Source of the DNA: Vibrio celticus
GTDB taxonomy: Bacteria; Pseudomonadota; Gammaproteobacteria; Enterobacterales; Vibrionaceae
DNA: 64,000 bases
Direction: 5' to 3'
NCBI RefSeq assembly: GCF_024347335.1
Contig: NZ_AP025464.1
Span: 1,860,001-1,924,000, forward strand
The notes under the pieces were generated by a model. It had not been told where the DNA came from. It ran no database searches and saw only the letters and a list, made by a program, of their open reading frames with translations. This document shows, piece by piece, positions 42,110 to 50,459 of the stretch. Within the stretch, counting starts at the first letter, position 1, and each line of letters opens with the position of its first letter. The position numbers were made by a program, and so were the translations under genes.

Positions 42110-43828
42110 TTAACGCTTCAATATCTCAAAGATGCTCCTAGATAACCCAAACAAGCAACTCTCCTGGACATCTAAAGTGATGTTACTGCGGTAGTACGGG
42201 CTTAAATCGACGCCCATTCCCACGCCATGAATTTCGATACTGTTTTTGGCCGACTCGCGCTCAATCACTTGTTTGAGATGGTTGTCCAAATAGAACTGAT
42301 CGTTGGCAGTGCTGGTGGCGGTATCCATCGGGCAGCCGTCTGAGAATACAATCAACACCTTTCGCTGTGCGCTATGCTGTTGCAAGCGTTGGCTAGCGAA
42401 CTGAACCGCTTCGCCATCAATCCCTTCTTTAAATATGTCGGCTTTGCGAAGGCTAGCAATGCCAAGGCGAGAGCGTCTCCAATGCGCATCAAAATTCTTA
42501 AACACGATATGTCGAACTTCGTTTAAACGACCTGGGTGTTTCGGTTGACCTTGCTTGAGCCACTGTCGATAAACCTTGCCACCATTCCAGTTATTAGTGG
42601 TGAAGCCGATAATTTCAAAAGGGATATTGGCTAGCCCAACCGATTTGAGAATCGTATCCATCAGTAGACTCAGTTTGTGACTGTGTTTTTGCATTGAGCC
42701 CGAGCAGTCCATCAAAAACGTGATGGCACATTGATGGGATACGCCAATCTCTGGCTGATAAAAGACAGCACGATCCAATGGCGAAGTGATGAGCTTGGTG
42801 ATGGTGGTGGCGTTAACAGTGCCTTCTTCTAAATGGTCCTGACGTCGATTCTTCTGTGGTGTGGCAACAAAGCGAGTGAGCATCGCGGCTAAACGGCGAG
42901 TGTTGACTTGTCTCGCCATGATGTCATCGGTGAGCCTTTGTCTCAGTTCGAGTAATAGGGCGCGCCTGACGAGTTTGTCTGCCGCGATGACTTGATCAAA
43001 TTCTGAATTAAAGACCTGATAATTGGCGCCCGACAATTCGAACACCTTGCTGTTACCTGTGATGTCGGTATCGACCTCTTCATCTTGAATGTCGCCATCA
43101 ACGATAAGAGCCAGCTGCGCGAGGATCTTGATGTCTTCTTCAACCGTAGGTGTCGGAGAGTTATTACTCTCTTGTTCTTGGTTGATGAGTTCTTGCGCTA
43201 AAGAGGCCAGTTCATTGGCGCAGTGAGCAAACTGTAGCTGGTCGGCTCGATGTTCCTTTAAGCGCTTTAGGCTGCTTCCGAAAATAGGTACGATGCCCGC
43301 ACGAGTTGATTCAATGGTTTCAACAATCGGCTCTGAAACTGGAACACCGGTTAAGCGGGTGTGGATGACCTGCATCAGCGTGAACAGTAACATCCCAATT
43401 CGTGATTCAGTAAAGCCATTTTGATGGTACTGATCGCTCCAATACGCAAAGTTGAACTGAATGCTCTTAGTCACGCCTTTTAGGTAAGACGGGACTTGTG
43501 ACTCGATTCGTACCTGTTCGCAAAAATCATATAACAGACGTTCGACTTCGTTTTTCGGTCGCAGTGAGTAGTGAAGTTCAGCGTCGGAAAGCAGCATTCG
43601 CAGCGCCGATGAATCGATCTTGCCTTGCATTGAGAGCTTGCTGTTTGTCAGCTCATGGCGAGACACAAAGGTGAGATCGTTGGTGTGTGCCGACTGATAA
43701 TAGCAGGGGACGTTGCCGTTATAGAGACGCTCTCCCCGATAATTCAGGTTCAATTCACCACTGATCGCTCTAGCGACAGACACACCAAGGTCGAGGATCT
43801 TTTTCTTCTGAGAAGAAACATTGGCCAT
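42110..43828 (-). CDS. CobT-like VWA-domain protein (cobaltochelatase CobT family)
   Basis: A 572-residue homologue of CobT, the VWA subunit of aerobic cobaltochelatase CobNST. The N-terminal region (about 1-210) resembles CobT's own N-terminus. The acidic linker typical of CobT is short here. The C-terminal VWA domain (about 365-572) keeps the MIDAS metal site as DCSGS at 374-378, then EIIGFTTNNWNGGKVYRQWL, GRLNEVRHIVFKNFDAHWRR, and VLIVFSDGCPMDTAT with the second Asp. Known CobT hexamers sit on CobS rings and couple ATP use to metal insertion by CobN. No CobN gene or other cobalamin gene is present here. The gene is three bases after cobS, so they form one operon placed inside the taurine island. 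Confidence 0.88.
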   Translation of the reverse strand: MANVSSQKKKILDLGVSVARAISGELNLNYRGERLYNGNVPCYYQSAHTNDLTFVSRHELTNSKLSMQGKIDSSALRMLLSDAELHYSLRPKNEVERLLYDFCEQVRIESQVPSYLKGVTKSIQFNFAYWSDQYHQNGFTESRIGMLLFTLMQVIHTRLTGVPVSEPIVETIESTRAGIVPIFGSSLKRLKEHRADQLQFAHCANELASLAQELINQEQESNNSPTPTVEEDIKILAQLALIVDGDIQDEEVDTDITGNSKVFELSGANYQVFNSEFDQVIAADKLVRRALLLELRQRLTDDIMARQVNTRRLAAMLTRFVATPQKNRRQDHLEEGTVNATTITKLITSPLDRAVFYQPEIGVSHQCAITFLMDCSGSMQKHSHKLSLLMDTILKSVGLANIPFEIIGFTTNNWNGGKVYRQWLKQGQPKHPGRLNEVRHIVFKNFDAHWRRSRLGIASLRKADIFKEGIDGEAVQFASQRLQQHSAQRKVLIVFSDGCPMDTATSTANDQFYLDNHLKQVIERESAKNSIEIHGVGMGVDLSPYYRSNITLDVQESCLFGLSRSIFEILKR

Positions 43829-43831
43829 GGT

Positions 43832-44812
43832 TTACGACTCCGACTGCGCATAACTCTGAGTAGGCGTTTCTAGCGCCTCACCAAAGCAGCGGAAGTAATA
43901 TTCGCTCACCAGCTCTTTCTCTTCATCTTCACAACGGTTGAGGAATGAAAGCCTAAATGCAGTCGCTACGTTATCGAATATTCGAATGTTTTCAGCCCAT
44001 GTGATCACGGTTCTCGGAGACATTACCGTCGACAGATCGCCCGCTCTAAAACCATTTCGCGTTAAACCGGCGGTGGCGATCATTTTTTCGACTAACTGAT
44101 GACCACTTTCATTGTTTAGCTCAGGGCGCTTGGATAACACGATCTTAGTTTCATGTTGTGGGTCTAAATAGTTAAGCGTGGCGATGATGTTCCATCGGTC
44201 AAGCTGGCTATGGTTAAGCACTTGAGTACCGGAATACAAACCCGAGAAATTACCCAAACCAAGTGTGTTACAGGTAGCAAATAGGCGGAAAGAAGGGTGA
44301 GGCGTGATCACTCGGTTTTGCTCTAAAGAGGTGTATTTGCCGTCTTGCTCTAGCAGTTGCTGAATCACAAACATCACATCAGGTCGGCCCGCATCGTATT
44401 CGTCCAATACTAATGCGATGGGTTGCTGAATGCTTTGTGGAAGAATGCCTTCCTTAAACTCCGTTACCTGCATTCCATCTTTAATGACGATGCTATCTTT
44501 GCCAATGAAATCCAATCGGCTTAAGTGTCCATCTAGGTTGATCCTCAAGCATGGCCAATTTAATCGTGCTGCCACTTGCTCTATATGAGAAGACTTGCCA
44601 GTTCCGTGTGTGCCTTGTATCAACGTGCGGCGATTAGAGGTGAAACCCGCCAATATCGCTAGCGTGACTTCAGGATCAAAACAGTAGTTAGGCTCGATCT
44701 TCGGTACATACTCTCCCGCATGTTCAAACGCCAATACGGTTAGGTTGCTGTCGATGCCAAAACACTCTCTCACACTTATTGGTTGTGTTGGTATCAATTC
44801 CGCATCATTCAT
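43832..44812 (-). CDS. CobS-like AAA+ ATPase (cobaltochelatase CobS family)
   Basis: A 326-residue MoxR-class AAA+ protein very similar in pattern to CobS of Pseudomonas denitrificans cobaltochelatase. Walker A is GTHGTGKS at residues 67-74, preceded by CFDPEVTLAILAGF. Next come NWPCLRINLDGHLSRLDFIG, KDGMQVTEFKEGILP, Walker B with LVLDEYDAGRPDVMFVIQQ (134-152), sensor 1 in FRLFATCNTLGLG, and LSTVMSPRTVITWAENIRIF. It is the first gene of a leftward cobS-cobT operon, divergent from xsc across 264 bases. The absence of cobN and of vitamin B12 genes argues that this pair serves another client, perhaps an enzyme of the taurine pathway. Confidence 0.9.
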   Translation of the reverse strand: MNDAELIPTQPISVRECFGIDSNLTVLAFEHAGEYVPKIEPNYCFDPEVTLAILAGFTSNRRTLIQGTHGTGKSSHIEQVAARLNWPCLRINLDGHLSRLDFIGKDSIVIKDGMQVTEFKEGILPQSIQQPIALVLDEYDAGRPDVMFVIQQLLEQDGKYTSLEQNRVITPHPSFRLFATCNTLGLGNFSGLYSGTQVLNHSQLDRWNIIATLNYLDPQHETKIVLSKRPELNNESGHQLVEKMIATAGLTRNGFRAGDLSTVMSPRTVITWAENIRIFDNVATAFRLSFLNRCEDEEKELVSEYYFRCFGEALETPTQSYAQSES

Positions 44813-44945
44813 TTTTCTTCCCTCTTAATAGCTTCCATGACTGCCGCGATGGGCGATATGTCATCGATTATTAACAGCTCACTCTAAGTTAACGGCACTT
44901 TTTGTACGAAAAACTATCAATAATGTGATCCAGTTTTATTAATTA

Positions 44946-45036
44946 GAATGAATTGTTCCAATTTAATATAAAAAGTTGACGCGCAAAAAATCTACTATTA
45001 AGGTGAAAATGAATTCGAAAAAGAGACAATTCATTC
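44946..45036. promoter_or_regulatory. xsc / cobS divergent control region
   Basis: GAATGAATTGT (44946-44956) and its exact reverse complement ACAATTCATTC (45026-45036) form an 11-bp inverted repeat, arms 69 bases apart. Between them lies a possible rightward promoter, TTGACG (44976-44981), 17 bases, TAAGGT (44999-45004). The left arm continues into AATTGTTCCA, the word shared with the pta upstream site. The arrangement would suit looping or two-site repression of xsc and the divergent cobS operon. Confidence 0.45.
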
Positions 45037-45076
45037 CGAAAAATGAAATTTTGGTTAACTCAAGGAGAATGGAAGA

Positions 45077-46888
45077 ATGAGTGAGCAAGAAAAACGTACG
45101 GTTGTTTCCGGCACAGTAACAATGACACCATCAGAAGCGTTCGTTGAAACTATGGTTGCTAATGATGTTACCGACATGTTCGGCATCATGGGGTCGGCAT
45201 TTATGGACGCAATGGATATCTTTGCTCCTGCTGGCATTCGATTGGTCCCAGTAGTACACGAGCAAGGCGCTGCCCACATGGCAGATGGTTACTCCCGTGT
45301 ATCGGGTCGCCACGGTGTAGTCATCGGGCAAAATGGCCCGGGTATCAGTAACTGTGTAACAGCAATTGCAGCTGCGTTCTGGGCACATAGCCCGGTCGTA
45401 ATTGTGACGCCAGAGACAGGCACTAAAACAATGGGCTTAGGTGGTTTCCAAGAATGTAACCAGCTTCCAATGTTCCAAGAGTTCACTAAGTATCAAGGAC
45501 ACGTAACGCACCCAGATCGTATGGCGGAATACACAGGCCGATGCTTCGACCGTGCGATGAGCGAAATGGGTCCAACTCAGCTAAATATTCCTCGTGACTA
45601 CTTCTACGGTGAAACTCAAACCGAGATCCCTAAACCCGCGCGTTTAGATCGTGGCCCGGGTGGTGAGAAGTCTCTGAATGAAGCAGCTGACCTGATTGCT
45701 GAAGCGAAATTCCCAGTCATCATTTCCGGTGGCGGTGTGGTAATGGCTGATGCAGTTCAAGAGTGTGCGGCATTAGCAGAAAGACTAGGTGCACCTGTAG
45801 TGAACAGCTACCTACACAATGACTCTTTCCCTGCGAGTCACCCATTATGGTGTGGTCCTTTAGGCTACCAAGGTTCGAAAGCAGCAATGAAATTGATGGC
45901 TCAAGCGGATGTGGTTATCGCTTTGGGTACACGTCTTGGTCCATTTGGTACCTTGCCTCAACATGGCATGGACTACTGGCCGAAGAACGCGAAAATCATT
46001 CAGATTGATGCAGACAACAAGATGCTTGGTCTGGTTAAGAAGATTTCGGTTGGTATCTGTGGTGATGCAAAAGCAGCAGCGGTTGCTCTATCTGAAAGGT
46101 TGGAAGGTCGTGCACTGTTGTGTGATGACAACAAAGGCGCTCGCCAAGATACCGTCGCTACAGAAAAAGCACTTTGGGAAAAAGAGCTTGATGAGTGGAC
46201 ACACGAACGTGACTCGTTCAGCTTAGATATGATTGAGGAAAACTCACACGAGACTCCGTTCTCTGGTGGTGAATACCTACACCCACGCCAAGTACTGCGT
46301 GAGCTAGAAAAAGCGATGCCTGAAGACGTTATGGTCTCGACGGATATCGGTAACATCAACTCAGTGGCAAACAGCTACTTACGCTTTGAAAAACCACGCA
46401 GCTTCTTTGCTGCAATGAGTTTCGGTAACTGTGGTTACGCATTCCCGACCATCATTGGTGCGAAAGCTGCGGCACCTCATCGTCCCGCTATTTCATATGC
46501 AGGCGACGGTGCGTGGGGCATGAGCCTGATGGAAACCATGACATGTGTTCGCCATAACATTCCAGTGACAGCTGTGGTATTCCACAACCGTCAATGGGGT
46601 GCAGAGAAGAAGAACCAAGTCGACTTCTACAACCGACGCTTTGTTGCCGGTGAACTTGAAAACCAAAGCTTTGCAGAGATTGCACGAGCAATGGGTGCTG
46701 AAGGTATCACGGTTGATAAGCTAGAAGATGTAGGTCCAACCTTGCAAAAAGCCATCGACATGCAGATGAACGAAGGCAAAACAACCATCATTGAAATCAT
46801 GTGTACTCAGGAATTGGGCGACCCGTTCCGCCGAGATGCACTATCAACACCGGTTCGTTTCCTAGATAAGTACAAAGACTACGTATAA
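45077..46888 (+). CDS. xsc: Sulfoacetaldehyde acetyltransferase Xsc
   Basis: A 603-residue thiamine-diphosphate enzyme that cleaves sulfoacetaldehyde with phosphate to acetyl phosphate and sulfite, the key desulfonating step for taurine. Length and motifs fit Xsc rather than acetolactate synthase. The N-terminal part has FGIMGSAFMDAMDIF, the cofactor Glu in VVHEQGAAHMADGYSRV, and QNGPGISNCVTAIAAAFWAH. The central domain follows at about 200-340. The C-terminal diphosphate-binding motif is AGDGAWGMSLMETMTCVRHN, and the end reads GDPFRRDALSTPVRFLDKYK. The ribosome site is AAGGAGAATGG. The gene starts a rightward series toward tauX and is followed by a hairpin at 46904. Confidence 0.96.
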   Translation: MSEQEKRTVVSGTVTMTPSEAFVETMVANDVTDMFGIMGSAFMDAMDIFAPAGIRLVPVVHEQGAAHMADGYSRVSGRHGVVIGQNGPGISNCVTAIAAAFWAHSPVVIVTPETGTKTMGLGGFQECNQLPMFQEFTKYQGHVTHPDRMAEYTGRCFDRAMSEMGPTQLNIPRDYFYGETQTEIPKPARLDRGPGGEKSLNEAADLIAEAKFPVIISGGGVVMADAVQECAALAERLGAPVVNSYLHNDSFPASHPLWCGPLGYQGSKAAMKLMAQADVVIALGTRLGPFGTLPQHGMDYWPKNAKIIQIDADNKMLGLVKKISVGICGDAKAAAVALSERLEGRALLCDDNKGARQDTVATEKALWEKELDEWTHERDSFSLDMIEENSHETPFSGGEYLHPRQVLRELEKAMPEDVMVSTDIGNINSVANSYLRFEKPRSFFAAMSFGNCGYAFPTIIGAKAAAPHRPAISYAGDGAWGMSLMETMTCVRHNIPVTAVVFHNRQWGAEKKNQVDFYNRRFVAGELENQSFAEIARAMGAEGITVDKLEDVGPTLQKAIDMQMNEGKTTIIEIMCTQELGDPFRRDALSTPVRFLDKYKDYV

Positions 46889-46903
46889 GTCATAGGAAGT
46901 TTG

Positions 46904-46960
46904 CCCGACCAAAACAGTCTCGTGAATGCTAGATAAAGAGTTATCGAGAATGTGGTCGGG
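46904..46960 (+). terminator. Large hairpin after xsc
   Basis: CCCGACCA (46904-46911) pairs with TGGTCGGG (46953-46960). Inside, TCTCG (46918-46922) pairs with CGAGA (46945-46949). It sits 16 bases past the xsc stop. The T-tract is absent (AAAACAAATT follows), so it may be a stabilising or partial-termination structure. Confidence 0.5.
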
Positions 46961-47317
46961 AAAACAAATTAAGCTCTAACACTAGCCATTAATTTCAAAT
47001 TGGATGATCAAACAGAATGACTCAACGACCGAGTTGTTTTCAAAGATTCTTAATAGTACTGATATCTAAGTATTGGGTCATATATTTCTATTATTTCGCT
47101 ATAAATATTAGAGCCCTAATGAAATAACCAAGATGAATAGGTGCGCGGTTTCAGTAATAGAGACTTATTAATAATTATTATGAGTAACTTTTAAATAGTA
47201 ATTATCGATAAGTCGATAGAGTTCTTAGACTTTAGTATGTGTATTTCATTACATGTCAGTTTTTAACGAATAAATTTTAATTTAGTTATTTATATTGTCG
47301 AGTGGTTGGAACCAAGT
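46961..47317. other. AT-rich gene-free stretch
   Basis: About 350 bases, strongly A/T-rich compared with xsc, with no gene recognised. The composition shift begins here and continues through the FRG gene to about 48380. This suggests the segment between xsc and tauX was inserted into the island. Confidence 0.5.
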
Positions 47318-48124
47318 ATGAACAATAAACGTTATATCAGCACGCTCGAAGAACTGTATAAGATAATTGATTCATTAATGAATGAATGCAGTGACCAACG
47401 TGGTTTGATGTATAACGTGTGTGATTATGAAAATAATAATCTAATGCCAAGTTTAGGCCGTTCCAATCGTAAGAACATACGCCGTGTCGAACAAGAGTTG
47501 CTTTCAACTGTGAGAGTTTACGGTGGTCACTCGCTGAGCTCACACGACATAAATGACTGGTTATTGATGTGTTTAGCCAAGAAGCAGGGCTTTCCCACCC
47601 GTTTACTGGAATGGACCGATAACCTGTTAAATGCGCTTTGGTCGGTGTGTCACAGCCAAAGTAAAGACTGCATAAATATAATTAAAGCTATTGATTATCA
47701 GCAGGTTATTGTTTTTAGCTCGCCGTGTGATCTCAACAAAACTCAGATATTTAATGTGGCGGATTGCGATCAGCAAGAGCCACGCAAGGACAAGTGGTAT
47801 TCCATTCACCCATTTAAGGAAGGTGGCAATGATGCCATTCAGCCTTTGTACGATGAGAAAGAATATTCAAACGGTCTAGTGTCCGTTCATATTCTTCCAT
47901 CAGTGAAAGTAAACCTGATAAAGGAGTTAATATCCATGAATGTTTTAAATGAACCGACAGAGTATGTCGAAGAGAAACTAACGGATTTAAAAAATGAAGC
48001 ACATGCAGATAACAACCAAGTCATAAATAAAGGTGACGGCAATATTGAATTGCAAGTTAATACTCATGATCGTCAACTTGAACAGTATGGTCGAAAGTAT
48101 CATCAAGACTTTGATTTCGACTAA
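47318..48124 (+). CDS. FRG-domain protein of unknown function
   Basis: A 268-residue protein from the ATG at 47318; a TTG at 47306 adds four residues, and neither has a strong ribosome site. The FRG domain is recognised from its core KKQGFPTRLLEWTDNLLNAL at about residues 87-106, equivalent to the Q-H-G-x-P-T-R-L-L-D-W-T signature. An upstream LMPSLGRSNR stands where the Phe-Arg-Gly motif normally lies. The C-terminus (about 210-268) is polar and lacks a known domain. FRG proteins are sporadic, often carried on mobile or defence islands, and their biochemical role is not established. It sits in an AT-rich segment splitting xsc from tauX, with no pathway link. Confidence 0.8.
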   Translation: MNNKRYISTLEELYKIIDSLMNECSDQRGLMYNVCDYENNNLMPSLGRSNRKNIRRVEQELLSTVRVYGGHSLSSHDINDWLLMCLAKKQGFPTRLLEWTDNLLNALWSVCHSQSKDCINIIKAIDYQQVIVFSSPCDLNKTQIFNVADCDQQEPRKDKWYSIHPFKEGGNDAIQPLYDEKEYSNGLVSVHILPSVKVNLIKELISMNVLNEPTEYVEEKLTDLKNEAHADNNQVINKGDGNIELQVNTHDRQLEQYGRKYHQDFDFD

Positions 48125-48386
48125 AGGCTAACACGTTCTAATTTAATTATACCTCTTATGTCGTCAGTGAAAAGTTGATTAAATAAAATTATAACACTAA
48201 TTAATTTATAAAAAGATGAAATCTGTGAGCTTAGAGATTGTTTATAACCTAACTCGAAGTTAGAGTGATGAGCCTTGTTATCAAGTTGTTAAATTTTCAC
48301 AGATCTAGTTTAAACACTCTAATAAAAAAGTGGCGCAAAGCTACTGAAATTTAAACCAATAACGAAAACATAAAGGATTCTGGAAT
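48125..48386. other. Spacer before tauX
   Basis: Around 260 A/T-rich bases. A small hairpin (TAACT / AGTTA, near 48258-48270) is visible. It probably contains the promoter for the tauXYKLM series, but no convincing -35/-10 pair was identified. Confidence 0.35.
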
Positions 48387-48824
48387 ATGAATATGCAAAC
48401 CAATGCGGCGACATTCGTGCTGGAAAACCAAGTCGATACCGCCTTTTTACAGTCTTTCAGTGAGGCGTGGAATAACCATGATATTGAAGCACTCATGTCT
48501 TTCATGACAGAAGACTGTGTATTCCACACGGTGGCAGGAGAAGGCTTGCTTGGAAACACTATCGAAGGGTACGAAGCGGTTCGAAATAGCTTTGAATTGG
48601 TTTGGCAGAACTTTCCAGATGCGGCTTGGAGCGACCCTGTCCACTTTGTATGCGGTGACCGTGCTGTGAGTGAATCAACGTTTTCTGCGACGAACCCGGA
48701 TGGCAGCGTCATCGAAGCTCGTATGGTTGATGTGTTTACCCTGAAAGATGGAAAAATCAGCGTAAAAAATGCCTTCCGTAAAACACGACCTCTTTTAACT
48801 CCCAGCAATACTCCCAAGAGCTAG
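48387..48824 (+). CDS. tauX: Taurine dehydrogenase small subunit TauX (SnoaL/NTF2-like)
   Basis: A 145-residue NTF2/SnoaL-like protein with FLQSFSEAWNNHDIEALMSF at the start, FMTEDCVFHTVAGEGLLGNT, and MVDVFTLKDGKISVKNAFRK at the end. These are standard features of the alpha+beta cone. On its own it would be called a nuclear-transport-factor-2-like protein. The following gene is a DAO-type flavoprotein and then the TauKLM transporter, matching tauXY, whose products form the membrane-linked taurine dehydrogenase that oxidises taurine to sulfoacetaldehyde and ammonia. Ribosome site AAAGGATTCTGG. It lies 48 bases before tauY. Confidence 0.85.
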   Translation: MNMQTNAATFVLENQVDTAFLQSFSEAWNNHDIEALMSFMTEDCVFHTVAGEGLLGNTIEGYEAVRNSFELVWQNFPDAAWSDPVHFVCGDRAVSESTFSATNPDGSVIEARMVDVFTLKDGKISVKNAFRKTRPLLTPSNTPKS

Positions 48825-48872
48825 ACACGAAATCGCAACCCGTTCACGTGTTATGACTAGGAGAGTCGAATT

Positions 48873-50339
48873 ATGAGTTTAGTAATGGAACAACCGGCAG
48901 CCGATGTGCCGCCAAAGGTGAAAAGCACCCAAGCAAAAGAAAGTACCCAAGCAAGAGATAAATACGATCCAAAATACGATCCACTTAAAGACAAGAGCCC
49001 AGGTCATGGTAAGGAATACGCACCAACCTACTGGGTAGATACGGCAGGCGCGCCACCTGAAGATGATGGTCCAATTACATCGGATATGGATGTTGATGTG
49101 GCGATAATCGGTTCAGGTTACACAGGCCTAAGTACCGCGATACACCTTGCTGAAATGTACGGCATTAAAGCGACTGTGATTGAAGCTAACCGTATGAGTT
49201 GGGGCTGCAGTACCCGAAATGGTGGTCAGGCTCAGTGTGCGTAAGGGCGTTTGAAGCGTTCTCAGTGGATTGAACGCTGGGGACTAGAAACCGCGCTGAA
49301 AATGCACCGCGAATGCGTCGATGGCATGAACACCTTTAAGTCTCTAATCAGAGACATTGATTGTGACCCACAACCGGGCGGCCATTTATATGTCGCTCAC
49401 CGTCCAAAAGTGATGGCAACACTGGAGAAAGAAGCCAAGTTGCTGCGTGACACGTTCGATTACGATGCGCAGATCTTAGATGCGGAAACCGTAAAGCGTG
49501 ATTACGTTGGTGACCAAGAAGCGGCAGGCGCAATGCATGAGCCAGAAGGGATTGGTATTCATGCAGGGAAACTGGCGTTTGGCTATCTAAGAAAGGCGAG
49601 AGCACTCGGTGTAAAAGTGCATCCAGCAAGCCCTGTAATGGGGTGGGAAACACGCAACGGTGTGCACTACTTGAAAACGCCCGGCGGTGTTGTGAAGGCA
49701 CGTTCTGTTGGGGTTTGTACCGGTGGATACACCAGCCAAGGCTTGCATTCAGAACTTAAGAATCGCTTGTTGCCGGTACTTTCTAACTCGATGGTGACAC
49801 GTCCGCTCACTCAAGACGAAATTGCCGCGTGTAACTTCAAAACCAATCAGGTGATTACAGATACCCGAATCCTGCGCCATTACTACCGTCTGTTACCGGA
49901 TAACCGAGTGCAGATAGGTACGCGCAGTGCCATCAGTGGCAAGAGCGCACCTGAAAAGAAATACGAAGATATGTTGAGAGCGGATTTAACTCGAAAATTT
50001 CCGTCTCTCGATCAAATCAAAATTGACTACTCATGGTGGGGCTGGGTGGATGTTAGCCACGACATGATGCCGAGAATCTATCAGCCTAATCCAAAGCAAT
50101 CCATCTTTTACGCGCTGGGTTATGGCGGTAATGGCGTGATGTATTCCGCTCAAGCAGGTAAGCGCCTCGCTCAGTGGATCGCAGGTGAAGGCCACAAGTT
50201 GGACTTGCCAATATTTGAATCAAAACTTCCGTTCCCCAACGTGAGGGAAGTGGTGGAATCAGAGATGTTTGCACCGTTTCGCAGAATGGGGCAGCGGTTC
50301 CTTTATCAGTGGTATTCGTTAAAGGATGAAAAGCTGTAA
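48873..50339 (+). pseudogene. tauY: Taurine dehydrogenase large subunit TauY, interrupted by one in-frame TAA
   Basis: A DAO-family FAD oxidoreductase of about 488 codons. The first part (to residue 123) has the FAD-binding GSGYTG at residues 80-85 (DVDVAIIGSGYTGLSTAIHL) and ends NGGQAQCA. A TAA at 49242-49244 is followed in the same frame by GRLKRSQWIERWGLETALKM and an otherwise undamaged remainder to 50339, including CTGGYTSQGLHSEL and ALGYGGNGVMYSAQAGKRLA. Related enzymes have Ser at the stop position (A-S-G-R-L), so a single TCA-to-TAA change explains it. The reading continues without frameshift, so this is either a recent nonsense mutation, a sequencing error, or a case of reinitiation at TTG 49251 making two chains. 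The N-terminus carries duplicated STQAKE/STQARD and KYDP segments. Confidence 0.85.
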
Positions 50340-50350
50340 TCGCGACTCGA

Positions 50351-50440
50351 ACATTGTTTCCAAAATAGGGAAATAGAACTACGACCGGGAAAGTTGTACC
50401 AGGTCACCTTGTGAGCAAAGTACAGGCAGGAAGTCTGTAC
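50351..50440 (+). promoter_or_regulatory. tauK leader: shared motif and hairpin
   Basis: ACATTGTTTCCAAAA (50351-50365) resembles GCATTGTTTACCAAA ahead of the aldehyde dehydrogenase gene. Further on, GTACAG (50420-50425) pairs with CTGTAC (50435-50440) around nine bases, just ahead of the tauK ribosome site AGGAAAGG. The first may be a regulator site, the second a leader hairpin. Confidence 0.4.
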
Positions 50441-50459
50441 GATAGGAAAGGTTAAGACT

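Noticed and set aside
42110..44812. Annotating the CobS/CobT pair as B12 biosynthesis
   Set aside because: No cobN or other cobalamin gene is visible in the window, and the neighbours are taurine genes.
46904..46960. Riboswitch after xsc
   Set aside because: The fold is a simple two-tier hairpin downstream of a stop codon with no known aptamer pattern.
49242..49244. Recoded stop (selenocysteine or programmed read-through) in tauY
   Set aside because: The codon is TAA, not TGA, and no downstream recoding structure was evident; a nonsense change is simpler.
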